Shown one piece after another: positions 43,754 to 52,541 of a stretch of 64,000 nucleotides of DNA; within the stretch, counting starts at the first letter, position 1; each line of letters begins with the position of its first letter. Source of the stretch: a bacterium (GTDB lineage: Bacteria; Sumerlaeota; Sumerlaeia; SLMS01); assembly GCA_016125005.1 (NCBI GenBank), contig WGMQ01000033.1, positions 1-64,000 on the forward strand. The letters run 5' to 3'. The notes under the pieces are model-generated. The model did no database searches. It had not been told where the DNA came from and worked only from the letters and a program-made list of their open reading frames with translations. The position numbers and the translations under genes are program-made.

Positions 43754-44245
43754 TCAGCCTAATTTGGGAGGTTGATCGAGGTCGCGAGGAGGACCCTCGC
43801 GGAGGCGGGACGGATGAGTGATGTGCTCCAACCGATCCGTGTCGGGGGACTGCAATTCCAGGCGTTGCTGCACCAGCGCGAGCTGCATGTGTGCGATGCA
43901 GCCGCAGGTACAGGGGGACTTGTGCTGGTGCCCCTCATCCCTGTCCTGCGTGTCCGAATCTCCGGACGAATCCGAATGCGAACATCCGACCCCATCATGG
44001 ACCGCATGGGGCTGTGGCGCCCATCCACTGTGGTGATGATCGCCGTGGGCGTGGTGTCCGGTGAGCAACTGGACCAGGAACAGGACACCGAGCATCAGCA
44101 CCGCCAATGGGGGGTGGCTGGAAGGGCGACTGATCGCTGGCACTTGTCCCAGAGGCATCCGCGGATTGCATCCCATTGCACCGATTGGCCCGACACCGAT
44201 GTGGCCACGAAGAGAAGTTTGGAGCAGCGCTTTGCTGTCAATCAC
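43754..44245 (-). CDS. Small His/Cys-rich membrane-anchored protein, possible metal sensor or chaperone
   Basis: A 163-residue protein at the head of the efflux genes. A hydrophobic helix (LAVLMLGVLFLVQLL, around residues 47-61) is followed at once by HHAHGDHHH and later by CTCGCIAHM, both typical of metal coordination. The start is uncertain: a GTG at 44245 gives the length above, and ATG codons at 44176 or 44158 would give shorter forms. Upstream it is separated from the lipoprotein gene by only 16 bases, so it may be read from the same transcript. The metal link is inferred from composition and from the adjacent RND operon. Confidence 0.6.
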   Translation of the reverse strand: MIDSKALLQTSLRGHIGVGPIGAMGCNPRMPLGQVPAISRPSSHPPLAVLMLGVLFLVQLLTGHHAHGDHHHSGWAPQPHAVHDGVGCSHSDSSGDSDTQDRDEGHQHKSPCTCGCIAHMQLALVQQRLELQSPDTDRLEHITHPSRLREGPPRDLDQPPKLG

Positions 44246-44261
44246 GAAAGCTGGTTCCGCG

Positions 44262-45116
44262 TCAGGCGCCGGGCGCGGTTTGAGCCCTCGACGTGATGAC
44301 CGCAGGCTGCTGGCGGAGTAGTGGACGGATCAACCTTGCGGCGGAAACCAGACCGACAAGTGTGCACACTAGGCAGAAGAGGAACTCGGGAGTGCGATAC
44401 AGCCCTCCCACCCCAAAGTATCGGGTGGTGACGAAACCGGCGCCGAACTCGTCGGGATAGATTGTCACCTCGCTGCCGTTCTCGGTCGACGCTGACGGTG
44501 ATACGGCGCGCACGTCTCCGTCGCGAAGCGTCCCCGGCCCGGCCAGCTTGAATCCCCAGAGCGGAACGCCCTTCTTCAGCGGATCATGCGGCTTCTTACC
44601 CTTGCTGACGTAGGAAGGGAAGTCCACCGCGATCAGCGCGGTCCCCGGAAAGGATGGAATTGGCTTCATGCGAGGCGGGGCAGGAAGGGTGAGCATGTTG
44701 TCCTTCACGACCGGATCGTCCTCGCGAACCAGCAGGTTCACCGGTCCCACCGGATCCAGGTCCATGAAGTGTGTATAGATCATTCGCACCTTCATGCGGA
44801 CCTCGTAGTCGAAGACTTCACCCGCTCTACCGTTGGCGCGGAAGAGGCCCGTCCGCGGCTCCACTTTCCGCTGGTCATAGCTCACCTCGCGATAGGTGGC
44901 ACGCTGAGTGTAGTCGGGGGAGTTGACACGCGCCTTGGCCCGTTCGACGACCGCATTCCGGGTCGCCTCGTCGGGGAGCGACTGGGCGGAAGCGGCAATC
45001 GCGCATTGCGACTCGATGACGACCGAGCCGTCCCCGCGCACCGTGTAGCCCTCCTCGATCTCAAGACACCCCGAGAGGAGGCCAAGGCCAACGACAAGCG
45101 CTGTCAGCCTTATCAT
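44262..45116 (-). CDS. Lipoprotein with C-terminal membrane helix, partner of the caspase gene
   Basis: A 284-residue lipoprotein (lipobox LLSGC, Cys at about residue 17). The segment LEIEEGYTVRGDGSVVIE and the beta-rich body resemble LppM-like lipoproteins in general outline (GDGS after the first strand), but I cannot name a family with certainty. The C-terminal 45 residues contain a membrane helix (FLFCLVCTLVGLVSAARL), so the protein would span from lipid anchor to a second membrane insertion. ATG at 45116 overlaps the caspase gene stop by four bases, which suggests that the two proteins function together. The frame is open upstream to 45350. Confidence 0.65.
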   Translation of the reverse strand: MIRLTALVVGLGLLSGCLEIEEGYTVRGDGSVVIESQCAIAASAQSLPDEATRNAVVERAKARVNSPDYTQRATYREVSYDQRKVEPRTGLFRANGRAGEVFDYEVRMKVRMIYTHFMDLDPVGPVNLLVREDDPVVKDNMLTLPAPPRMKPIPSFPGTALIAVDFPSYVSKGKKPHDPLKKGVPLWGFKLAGPGTLRDGDVRAVSPSASTENGSEVTIYPDEFGAGFVTTRYFGVGGLYRTPEFLFCLVCTLVGLVSAARLIRPLLRQQPAVITSRAQTAPGA

Positions 45117-47578
45117 TCGCTCCTCCCCGGCTCTCCCGATCCTCGAGGGAGATAGACTGTATAGACAACGCTTGCGATTCCCCAGGCGACCATCGTGGCG
45201 ATGAGCCAGAGGAAGGCCAGTTCCCGCTGGGCCAGCGCCGCGTCGTAGCTTGGGGGAAACACGAGGCTGTATAGACAAATAACCGGAAGCAGCAGCAACG
45301 CCGAGTAGAGGTACCCCACGGCGGCGCTCCCAAGCAGCATCGACTTCCACCGTAGCGGCTCGGGCGGCGCGTCATCTTGGGACCTTCGCCGAAACACCGT
45401 CAGCGTCGCCAGCCAATCGACCACGAAGACCCAGGCGGGAAGTTGATAGAGGAAGAATAGCATCGGTGGCGACTGCGTGAGACCCGGCATTCGTCCCAAC
45501 GTTCCCTCCAGTGCCTTCACCACCGCGACGAAGCCACCGGTCGCCACAAACAGCGCGCAGGCAATCGATACGACCACCGCCAGCCAGCCGCGTCGCGCCG
45601 TCACCGCGAGCGTCCGCGCCATCGCAATCTGCGTCGCGGAGGGGAGCACCGGGATGAAGCCTGCTACTGGCAATTCAGGAGCCCCACCGTCGGCCCCCTC
45701 GACCGATTCGACCGCGAGGACTCCCTCTCGCGGAAGACCCTTCCACATGACCAGCGTCAGGGCGCAGGCCGTCACGAAGAACCACTTGAAGAAGATCGAA
45801 AGCAGCAATTGGATCGCCCCACCCCACATGCCCGATGGGCTGCCTGGGAGCGTCAGGATGCCAATCGCCGTCATTAGTACGATGCCGACAAGAAACGCGG
45901 AGAACGCCACACAGGGCACGAGGCGCTTTGCGTTCAGGGAGGACCAAAAGATCGGCGAGGCGCCCGGCGGGGAGAGGCGGCGCCTGAAGACAAAGGGGAA
46001 CAAGAGCCTGTCGGCGACCACCAGCCAGATCGGCAGTTGGTAGATGAAGGTCTTCGCCGCCGCGAGGTCGCCGGTCTCGGCTTTGCCGATCCCGAATGCC
46101 GACACCATGACCGCAGCCGAAATGCCACAGGCCACCGTCCCGACCATGGCGGACATGCCCATGTACGTAAGGCGCTCCAGCACCGAGGCCAGTCGCTGAC
46201 CGGCCTCGTCGGAGACACGATACCGGGTCAGCGCCGCGCCCTGCTCCATCAATTGCTGCTTCGCCAGTTGTGCGATCTGCACCGACTGGTGACTGATCTC
46301 CTTCACATATTCCGTATTGATGAGGCCTTGGCTGGAGCTACTCTTCGGAGCCAGTTCGGCAGGGGGAGCCGGCGGAATTGCGGCCACGGGCTTGTGTTGC
46401 CCGGAACTCGACTGGGGTACCACGGGGGCGGGACGCTCGCCGGGGTAGGCGCCGCGGAACCAGGCCACAAAGGCTCGCCGACGCGCCGCCGTGTTCGTGG
46501 CCAGTTCCTGCATCTGCTCGATCAATTCGTCACAATCGGGTTCCTGAAGACGACGTTCCACCTCATCCAGCAGGGAACCACTGATCAACTCGCGATCCTC
46601 CGCGCGGGCTGCCTCCAGCAGGCGCATTGCCGCCTCTCCGAGCGCGCGACGCCGCTTGCTCCTCTCGTGACCATCGCGGTGGATCGCCAACGGTAGTCGC
46701 GCGGCCTCGCCTGCCATGCGTACTTCGATGCCGCTGGCGCTGTCGGCATCCTCCGGCCGATTCCGGCTGATCCAGTCATCCACGCGTCTGCCCACGAACT
46801 GGGCCAGCGTCTCCGCGGTGATGAATCCATTCGGATCGGGCGCAGCCATGCCCGTCAGGCCATCAATGATCGACGACGAAAACACGCCGTTGCGACGCTG
46901 GTGGTCGTCATAGGAATACCCCCCGAGCCTGGCGCCGCACAGCACCACTTGGCCGCGCGCCTTCGACACGGCCGCCTGGAAGGCGAGCCCCATCATCGAC
47001 TCTGCGTCGCGACTCCCGCCGCGCGTCTCCGCCGACAGCCGCTCGCGGCACGCATCCAGGATCACCACGCGGCGTTCCGCGGGCGCCTGGCCGATATCGT
47101 CGAAGATCGTGTCCACCCGCAGGCCCGTCTGTGCCACGCGCCGCCGCGAGGAATCCTCCAGCACCAGAAAGTCCCCGCCCTGATCGCTGAAGCCATGGGT
47201 CGCCACCGTCAGCAGCAGAAGACCCTCCCGGCCCACATTGCGGACCAGCGTCTCAAGCTCCTCGTACATCTCCGTTAGCCGCGCCGGCTGGACTCGCGCC
47301 CCCAGTTCCACCAATCGCTCCAGACGATCAAGGCTCTCCGGCTTTTGCGGCTCACCGGCCAACGCCAGCACAACCCGCTCTGGCAGGATCAGCCCCAGGT
47401 CGTGCGAGAACGTCCACGCCAGATCGATGGCATCGTCGACCGCGTAGGGAACCTCCGCCAGTCGATCGTCGCGAAAGCGACGAACCCCAATGAAGAGCCC
47501 ACAGGACTGCGCGCCATCGAACCCCACGCTGCTGCGCAGTTCCACCGGCACCGGAAGGATTCCGAGGTCGCGGGCCAT
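45113..47578 (-). CDS. Caspase-family (C14/metacaspase-like) protease with multi-helix membrane domain
   Basis: An 821-residue protein. The N-terminal 270 residues look like a caspase p20 domain: CGLFIGVRRF for the first strand, VPYAVDDAIDLAWTF for the first helix, LTVATHGF with catalytic His128, and VVILDACRERL with catalytic Cys177 (numbering from ATG 47578). A substrate-binding part follows (GVFSSSIIDGLTG). Residues 300-465 are charged and Pro-rich linkers; the last 350 residues hold about eight to ten membrane helices in two similar halves, each with a YQLPxWxxVxDxL motif. The ATG at 47578 was preferred because GGAG lies nine bases upstream; ATG 47584 and TTG 47593 are in frame. A membrane-bound stress- or damage-responsive protease is inferred. 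Confidence 0.78.
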   Translation of the reverse strand: MARDLGILPVPVELRSSVGFDGAQSCGLFIGVRRFRDDRLAEVPYAVDDAIDLAWTFSHDLGLILPERVVLALAGEPQKPESLDRLERLVELGARVQPARLTEMYEELETLVRNVGREGLLLLTVATHGFSDQGGDFLVLEDSSRRRVAQTGLRVDTIFDDIGQAPAERRVVILDACRERLSAETRGGSRDAESMMGLAFQAAVSKARGQVVLCGARLGGYSYDDHQRRNGVFSSSIIDGLTGMAAPDPNGFITAETLAQFVGRRVDDWISRNRPEDADSASGIEVRMAGEAARLPLAIHRDGHERSKRRRALGEAAMRLLEAARAEDRELISGSLLDEVERRLQEPDCDELIEQMQELATNTAARRRAFVAWFRGAYPGERPAPVVPQSSSGQHKPVAAIPPAPPAELAPKSSSSQGLINTEYVKEISHQSVQIAQLAKQQLMEQGAALTRYRVSDEAGQRLASVLERLTYMGMSAMVGTVACGISAAVMVSAFGIGKAETGDLAAAKTFIYQLPIWLVVADRLLFPFVFRRRLSPPGASPIFWSSLNAKRLVPCVAFSAFLVGIVLMTAIGILTLPGSPSGMWGGAIQLLLSIFFKWFFVTACALTLVMWKGLPREGVLAVESVEGADGGAPELPVAGFIPVLPSATQIAMARTLAVTARRGWLAVVVSIACALFVATGGFVAVVKALEGTLGRMPGLTQSPPMLFFLYQLPAWVFVVDWLATLTVFRRRSQDDAPPEPLRWKSMLLGSAAVGYLYSALLLLPVICLYSLVFPPSYDAALAQRELAFLWLIATMVAWGIASVVYTVYLPRGSGEPGRSE
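45159..45276 (+). repeat. Two GTATAGAC octamers at the end of the caspase gene
   Basis: Exact copies at 45159 and 45269. On the coding (minus) strand they encode VYT and CLY, two different registers. A related GATAGAC lies just before the first copy. Confidence 0.8.
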
Positions 47579-47711
47579 GACCATTGGCTCCAAGAGGCAA
47601 AGTGATTTACCATTTGCAAATCGCTGGGGGCTTAGTCAATGGCGATGATTGATGGGATGGAACATTGCTTGGATAGACCCTATTGTTTCTTTCATTGAAC
47701 GGGTGGACAGC

Positions 47712-50700
47712 CTACTCGCCTGAGAAATCCTCCACCGTATAGGTCCTGTCCTGCGTCAGGTCGCCATCACTCAGGGTTGTGCGAAATTTCGAGTCTCGAA
47801 GGCTTAGTACCGCTTCGCCCTGGCCGATGCTCTCGACAAGAAACCAGCCGTCCGAATCCGTGCTGCCCGCTCGAATCATAGACTGCATTCCACCGCCGGG
47901 AAGCGTGGTCTTGGTGGATACCCGGACGTCTCCTCCGACGATCGGATTGCCCTTCGCGTCGACCAGTCGGCCGCGCAGGGTGCGGCCATTGCTCAATGTC
48001 AGATCGCCAAGATCGACGGTCTTCTCGCCACCCACCTCCACCGGACGCTGTTCGATGAATCCCGCGCCATCGAGGACCATCGCGCGCAGATAGTAGGTGC
48101 CGGGATGGAGGCCGGAGAACCTGAAGCTACCATCGGGATTCGTCCTTACTTCCTCACGCGCAGGAATCGGGACCAGATAGCCACCCGCCTCAGCCTCGAA
48201 GCGATTGGGCGAACTCAACACGACGCCCACACCCGCCGCGGGTCCGCCGCTCTGCGAAACGATGCGCCCTTTCAATTCGGCTCCCTGTCCCAGTAGGATC
48301 TTCGGAGTGAATGGCTCTGTGCCATCCAGCAGGAAGAGTTTGGCGCGGTACTCCGGGTAGCCAGGTGCGGAGATTGTCAGCCAGTGGTGCTGTCGACGCT
48401 CGACTCCCTCGGCGATGAATATACCGGCATCTGGCCGTGAAAGCTGCGCTGGTGAGGGATCCATGCTCACCGTAAACTGCGAAATCGGTTCACCGGTGGC
48501 GAAGTCTGCAACGGAGCCAATCACTGTGTTCGGTTCCCGGATGACCAGCCTGGCCGGTTCAGTCAGCGGAAGGTCGTAGGAATCCTCCCCGGTCATTGTC
48601 CCAAGCTTCCCCCGCAGCCTGATCCTATTGGTCGCGACATCCCTGAAGGAAAAGTCCCCCAGTTCGTCGCTGGTAGTGGAAGCGATCACCACGCCATCCT
48701 GTATAGACGAAAGCAGATCGATCGTCGCGCCGCCGATGGGGCGTCCATCGATGTCGATCACCTGCCCGGCCAAGGTGTGCGACGGCTTCATGGTGAGAGT
48801 GGCAGTGACTTCGGCCGCGCCCGGAGGCAGTTCGCCCGATGCCGCTTCAACCTGCATCATTCCGGGAGCCTTCGCATCGACGCGGAACTCTCCCGCGGTG
48901 CGCTGTGGGAATTTGGCGATTCCCGCCTCGTCTGAGCTTTCGACTGCGCTGCCCGGCAACTGAGTCATGGGCCCCTGCTGCACTCGATAGCGCAGCGTCA
49001 CCTCGGCGCCGGCAACAGGCTTGCCCTCCGTGTCGACCACAAGGACCTCCACGGTGCCAGGCTTGGGGAGCCGAAGGACGATTGGCGCTGGCGACTTCTC
49101 ATCGACGAGGATTGGGGCGGACCAGCCGAGGATTCTGTCGTCCTTCCTCACGATGAACACGGTGGAGGTATTTGGGAGCACCCGGAACGAAAAGTGACCG
49201 TCCTCATTCGTCCGAGGAGCGCGCGAATCCTGTGCGAGGATCGCGAGCGATTCGGTCCTCAGAATCGAGCGAACGTCCAACTTGGCATCGGCAACAGGTA
49301 GTCCGTCCGGGTCCTGGATAACCCCCGAGATCATGATCCGGTTTAGCATGGTCACGTTCAGGACTATCCCTCCGGTTTCAGGATCGGACAGCGTCTGGCG
49401 AGAGGAAACCTCGAACCCGTCCTTCTCGAAGGACAGGCTCTCGCCGCCACGTCCAATGCCCTTCGAGACAGCAATGCGATAGGTTCCATCGCTCAACGTG
49501 ACGGCTTCCACGGGCCGGGTGGCTCCCAGCAGGCGGGAAACCGTTCGGTCGAGACGCACCGAAACCCCCTCCATGGGAAGGCCCTTAGTCTTGTCGGTCA
49601 CTTGTCCGTGAACGACGGACTCCCCGGCCGGGTCCAACTTGATGATGTAGCCTTCGATGTTGCTTGTCGCGCCGAGGTGAACAGGAGATTCTGCCGATCC
49701 CACATTCGGGATCAGTGGAGCGAACCCGGCCGCATCGGCGATTATCTTGTAGTCGCTCTCCAGAAGGTTCTCGATCACGAACGAACCGTCCTCTCCCGAC
49801 CACGCCACGGGATACGGCATGAAGGTCATCATCGCCGATTGCCGCCCCAGCATTCTCACGCGTGCATTGGCGATAGGATGATCGTCAGTGTCCAGAACAC
49901 GCCCCGAAAACGAAGCGCCCCCATTGGACAAGGCCAGTCGGATTGCACTCTGCCCGGCCTCAAGCTTCGCGATCACAGGCATGTACCCCGGGCGGGTGGC
50001 GCACACGGTAGCATCCACCATTCCCAGGCCGTCTATGGTCGCCAGTCCGCGGTCGTCCGTTGTTGCCGTTCGAATGCGGCCAGTCTCGCCGGGCTCCGAA
50101 GTGATCGCATTCGGATGAACATAAACAATCCGCGTGCTCGGTAGCGGGTCACCAGCCGCGTCCACCGTCTGCACGGAGAGGATCTGCTCAGCGTCCAAGG
50201 CGAAATCCACGGTCTGTACCTGCTCCGCAGGTGGTGGTTCGGCCGTTCTCATGCTTTGTGCGTCAACGATCAAGCGATAGCCCCACTCGTGCTCCGGCGC
50301 CTCCGCCCAGACTCCCAGCAGATCATGGTGCGGCGCGATAATCTCGAATGTCCCTGACACCGTGGTGGTTCCGGTGGTCACGAAGTCGTGCTCGACCGCA
50401 GCCGCACCCTCCAGTGTGTAACTCAAAGAAGTGATGCGCATGGGCACGTTCGCGAGCGGTTCTCCGGTGACGTTCGATCTGACGGTGCCTTTCAGCACGA
50501 CGCGCGGCGTGGGTACCCGGGTCTGCTTGGGTGCGACCGGTGTGCTCGACTCCGTCGGGGGAGGAAGCGGCGTCGGAGACGCCTCAGGCTGGGGCGAGGG
50601 ACTCACGACAACCTTGGCAGGCGTTGCCAGCGGTGGAGTCACGGAAGCAACAATGGGTGGCTGACTCTCTGACTTGCCCAACAAGGCTACTGCCAGTACA

Positions 50701-51461
50701 AGCGGCACAATCACCGCGGCGGCAAACACCGCGATGATCTTTGGCATGGGCACCACAAGCCGCCCAGCTTCTGAAGTGACCAGCGAGGTGGCCGCTGATG
50801 CTCCACCTGCGCCCCAGGCGGTCAGCACCGATGCCGCCTGCAAGGTGCCCGGTGCCGGGATCAGCAGCGCCCCGAGGGCGACCGTCGCCAGCACCTTCTC
50901 CACATCGCCCAGTCCTGCCTGACGACAGATCGGCTCCAGCTTGCGACGTCCGTCTCGGATGCGTGTGGCAACGGTCCCCAGCGGAAGCTCCAGCGCCGCT
51001 GCGATGGTCCGCTGGGTCATGCCGTGGAAGTAGTGCAACTGGATCGGCAGGCGCTGATCCTCGGGAAGACTCTCGATGATCGCCTCAAGCCGGGTGCGAA
51101 GCTCGGCGGAGGCAGCATTGTCGCGTGAATCGGGTCCCGCAGCGGGGAACTCCGGCAATTCTTCCATGATGGCCTCCCGCTGGTGGCGACGGGACCGCTG
51201 CTTGCGCAGCCGGTCGGCTTCGAGGACCGCATAACGCGCCAGCGTCTCCTCGGCGCTCGTGGGCAGCAGTACCCCCTTCGCCTCTCGCTGCGCAGCCAAC
51301 AGCCGGAGCCACGCCCCCTGGAAAGCATCTGCTGCGTCCTCGGGATCTCCAAGGATGCGTAGACAAATCGTATAGACAAGATCGCGATGGGCCTCGAAAA
51401 GTGCCGTGAAGTGTGCCTCGCTCGACTCGGCGAAGAACAGCTTCCAGTGATCGGTGACCAT
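47712..51461 (-). CDS. Membrane-tethered ECF sigma factor with extracytoplasmic repeat region
   Basis: A 1249-residue fusion. Residues 14-90 resemble sigma region 2 (ALFEAHRDLVYTICLRILGDPEDAADAFQGAWLR, read in parts) and 122-178 resemble sigma region 4 with a helix-turn-helix (MTQRTIAAALELPLGTVATRI). A membrane helix follows at about 241-261 (IIAVFAAAVIVPLVLAVALL). The remaining 985 residues, predicted outside the cytoplasm, begin with a Pro/Ser/Thr-rich linker and contain many carboxypeptidase regulatory-like beta-sandwich repeats (GLHPGTYYLRA, GTFEII, GLPVADAKLDV). ATG 51461 has GGGAG eight bases upstream. It suggests a one-component signal device in which an outside sensor controls the sigma factor. 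The pieces are in one open frame with no stop between them. Confidence 0.82.
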   Translation of the reverse strand: MVTDHWKLFFAESSEAHFTALFEAHRDLVYTICLRILGDPEDAADAFQGAWLRLLAAQREAKGVLLPTSAEETLARYAVLEADRLRKQRSRRHQREAIMEELPEFPAAGPDSRDNAASAELRTRLEAIIESLPEDQRLPIQLHYFHGMTQRTIAAALELPLGTVATRIRDGRRKLEPICRQAGLGDVEKVLATVALGALLIPAPGTLQAASVLTAWGAGGASAATSLVTSEAGRLVVPMPKIIAVFAAAVIVPLVLAVALLGKSESQPPIVASVTPPLATPAKVVVSPSPQPEASPTPLPPPTESSTPVAPKQTRVPTPRVVLKGTVRSNVTGEPLANVPMRITSLSYTLEGAAAVEHDFVTTGTTTVSGTFEIIAPHHDLLGVWAEAPEHEWGYRLIVDAQSMRTAEPPPAEQVQTVDFALDAEQILSVQTVDAAGDPLPSTRIVYVHPNAITSEPGETGRIRTATTDDRGLATIDGLGMVDATVCATRPGYMPVIAKLEAGQSAIRLALSNGGASFSGRVLDTDDHPIANARVRMLGRQSAMMTFMPYPVAWSGEDGSFVIENLLESDYKIIADAAGFAPLIPNVGSAESPVHLGATSNIEGYIIKLDPAGESVVHGQVTDKTKGLPMEGVSVRLDRTVSRLLGATRPVEAVTLSDGTYRIAVSKGIGRGGESLSFEKDGFEVSSRQTLSDPETGGIVLNVTMLNRIMISGVIQDPDGLPVADAKLDVRSILRTESLAILAQDSRAPRTNEDGHFSFRVLPNTSTVFIVRKDDRILGWSAPILVDEKSPAPIVLRLPKPGTVEVLVVDTEGKPVAGAEVTLRYRVQQGPMTQLPGSAVESSDEAGIAKFPQRTAGEFRVDAKAPGMMQVEAASGELPPGAAEVTATLTMKPSHTLAGQVIDIDGRPIGGATIDLLSSIQDGVVIASTTSDELGDFSFRDVATNRIRLRGKLGTMTGEDSYDLPLTEPARLVIREPNTVIGSVADFATGEPISQFTVSMDPSPAQLSRPDAGIFIAEGVERRQHHWLTISAPGYPEYRAKLFLLDGTEPFTPKILLGQGAELKGRIVSQSGGPAAGVGVVLSSPNRFEAEAGGYLVPIPAREEVRTNPDGSFRFSGLHPGTYYLRAMVLDGAGFIEQRPVEVGGEKTVDLGDLTLSNGRTLRGRLVDAKGNPIVGGDVRVSTKTTLPGGGMQSMIRAGSTDSDGWFLVESIGQGEAVLSLRDSKFRTTLSDGDLTQDRTYTVEDFSGE

Positions 51462-51683
51462 TGAACCAACTCCCTCGGGTGAAGTATCCTCATCAAATAC
51501 GGACACGTCATGGGATTCTGCATTGGATCGGCGGAAAAATCTTTGGCAATGATGGCGAGGCGGCAATATCACCCAACCTTGCAAGGACCCGTGGCCCACC
51601 CAGCCGGTTGCCTTTGACGCGCGGTGGAGGGTGGGATTCACTGTTCACAGTAGTTGATTGCAGGAAATGCGAGGTCTCTTTCT

Positions 51684-52541
51684 TTGTCCCAGCCACAGCA
51701 GAAGGTTTCTCCCCAGGTTCCGCCCGCCCCCCCCGGGGTATTGAAGAAGGTCCGCACCGCGCATTTGCTGCAAATGAAGCAGGCGGGGCGTCCCATCACG
51801 ATGGTGACCGCCTACGATGCGCCGTCGGGCGCGTTGGCCGATGAGGCGGGCATGGATGTCATCCTGGTGGGCGACAGCGTGGGCATGGTGGTGCATGGGA
51901 TGGAGACGACGCTTCCCGTCACCGTCGACATGATGGTGATGCACACCCAGGCGGTGGCGCGGGGCTCGCACCGGACCCTCATCGTGACCGATCTCCCCTT
52001 CATGTCCTATCAGGTGAGCGTCGAGCAGGCGCTCCAGACGGCGGGGCGGATCATGAAGGAGGGTGGCTGCGCGGCGGTGAAGCTCGAGACCGGATCGGAG
52101 AGCATCCTCCCAACCGTGCGGGCTCTCGTCGAGGCAGGCATCCCGGTCATGGGCCATATCGGGCTGGTCCCCCAGTCAATCAACGCGCTGGGCGGCTATC
52201 GCGTGCAGGGTCGCGACCCGCAGGACGCCGAGCACATGCTGCGTCTGGCCCAGTTGATCGAGGCCGCAGGGGCGTTTGCCATCGTGCTTGAAATGATTCC
52301 CGCTCCGCTTGCCGAGCGCATCACGCGGGCACTGCGTATTCCCGTGATCGGCATCGGTGCCGGTCCCCAGTGCGATGGCCAGGTGATCGTGCTGCACGAC
52401 GTCATCGGCATCACCGAGCACCCGCCGCGCTTTGCGCGCAAGTACCTCGACGGTCGCGCGGGGATTCTCCGTGCCTTCCGCAAGTACGCCCGCGACGTGC
52501 GCGAGCGCTCCTTCCCGGGACCCGACGAAACGATCGAGTAA
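51684..52541 (+). CDS. panB: 3-methyl-2-oxobutanoate hydroxymethyltransferase
   Basis: First committed enzyme of pantothenate (coenzyme A) synthesis: transfers a hydroxymethyl group from methylene-tetrahydrofolate to ketoisovalerate. Family motifs are clear: ITMVTAYDAPSGALADEAG, DVILVGDSVGMV, PVTVDMMVMHTQAV, VKLETGSE, GHIGLVPQS and IGIGAGPQCDGQVIVLHD, with the metal-binding acids in DSVG and LETG. The start is not certain: TTG at 51684 has AGG upstream at 51672; a TTG at 51654 is also in frame. The gene stands alone on the plus strand between minus-strand genes and ends one base from the convergent neighbour. Confidence 0.95.
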   Translation: MSQPQQKVSPQVPPAPPGVLKKVRTAHLLQMKQAGRPITMVTAYDAPSGALADEAGMDVILVGDSVGMVVHGMETTLPVTVDMMVMHTQAVARGSHRTLIVTDLPFMSYQVSVEQALQTAGRIMKEGGCAAVKLETGSESILPTVRALVEAGIPVMGHIGLVPQSINALGGYRVQGRDPQDAEHMLRLAQLIEAAGAFAIVLEMIPAPLAERITRALRIPVIGIGAGPQCDGQVIVLHDVIGITEHPPRFARKYLDGRAGILRAFRKYARDVRERSFPGPDETIE

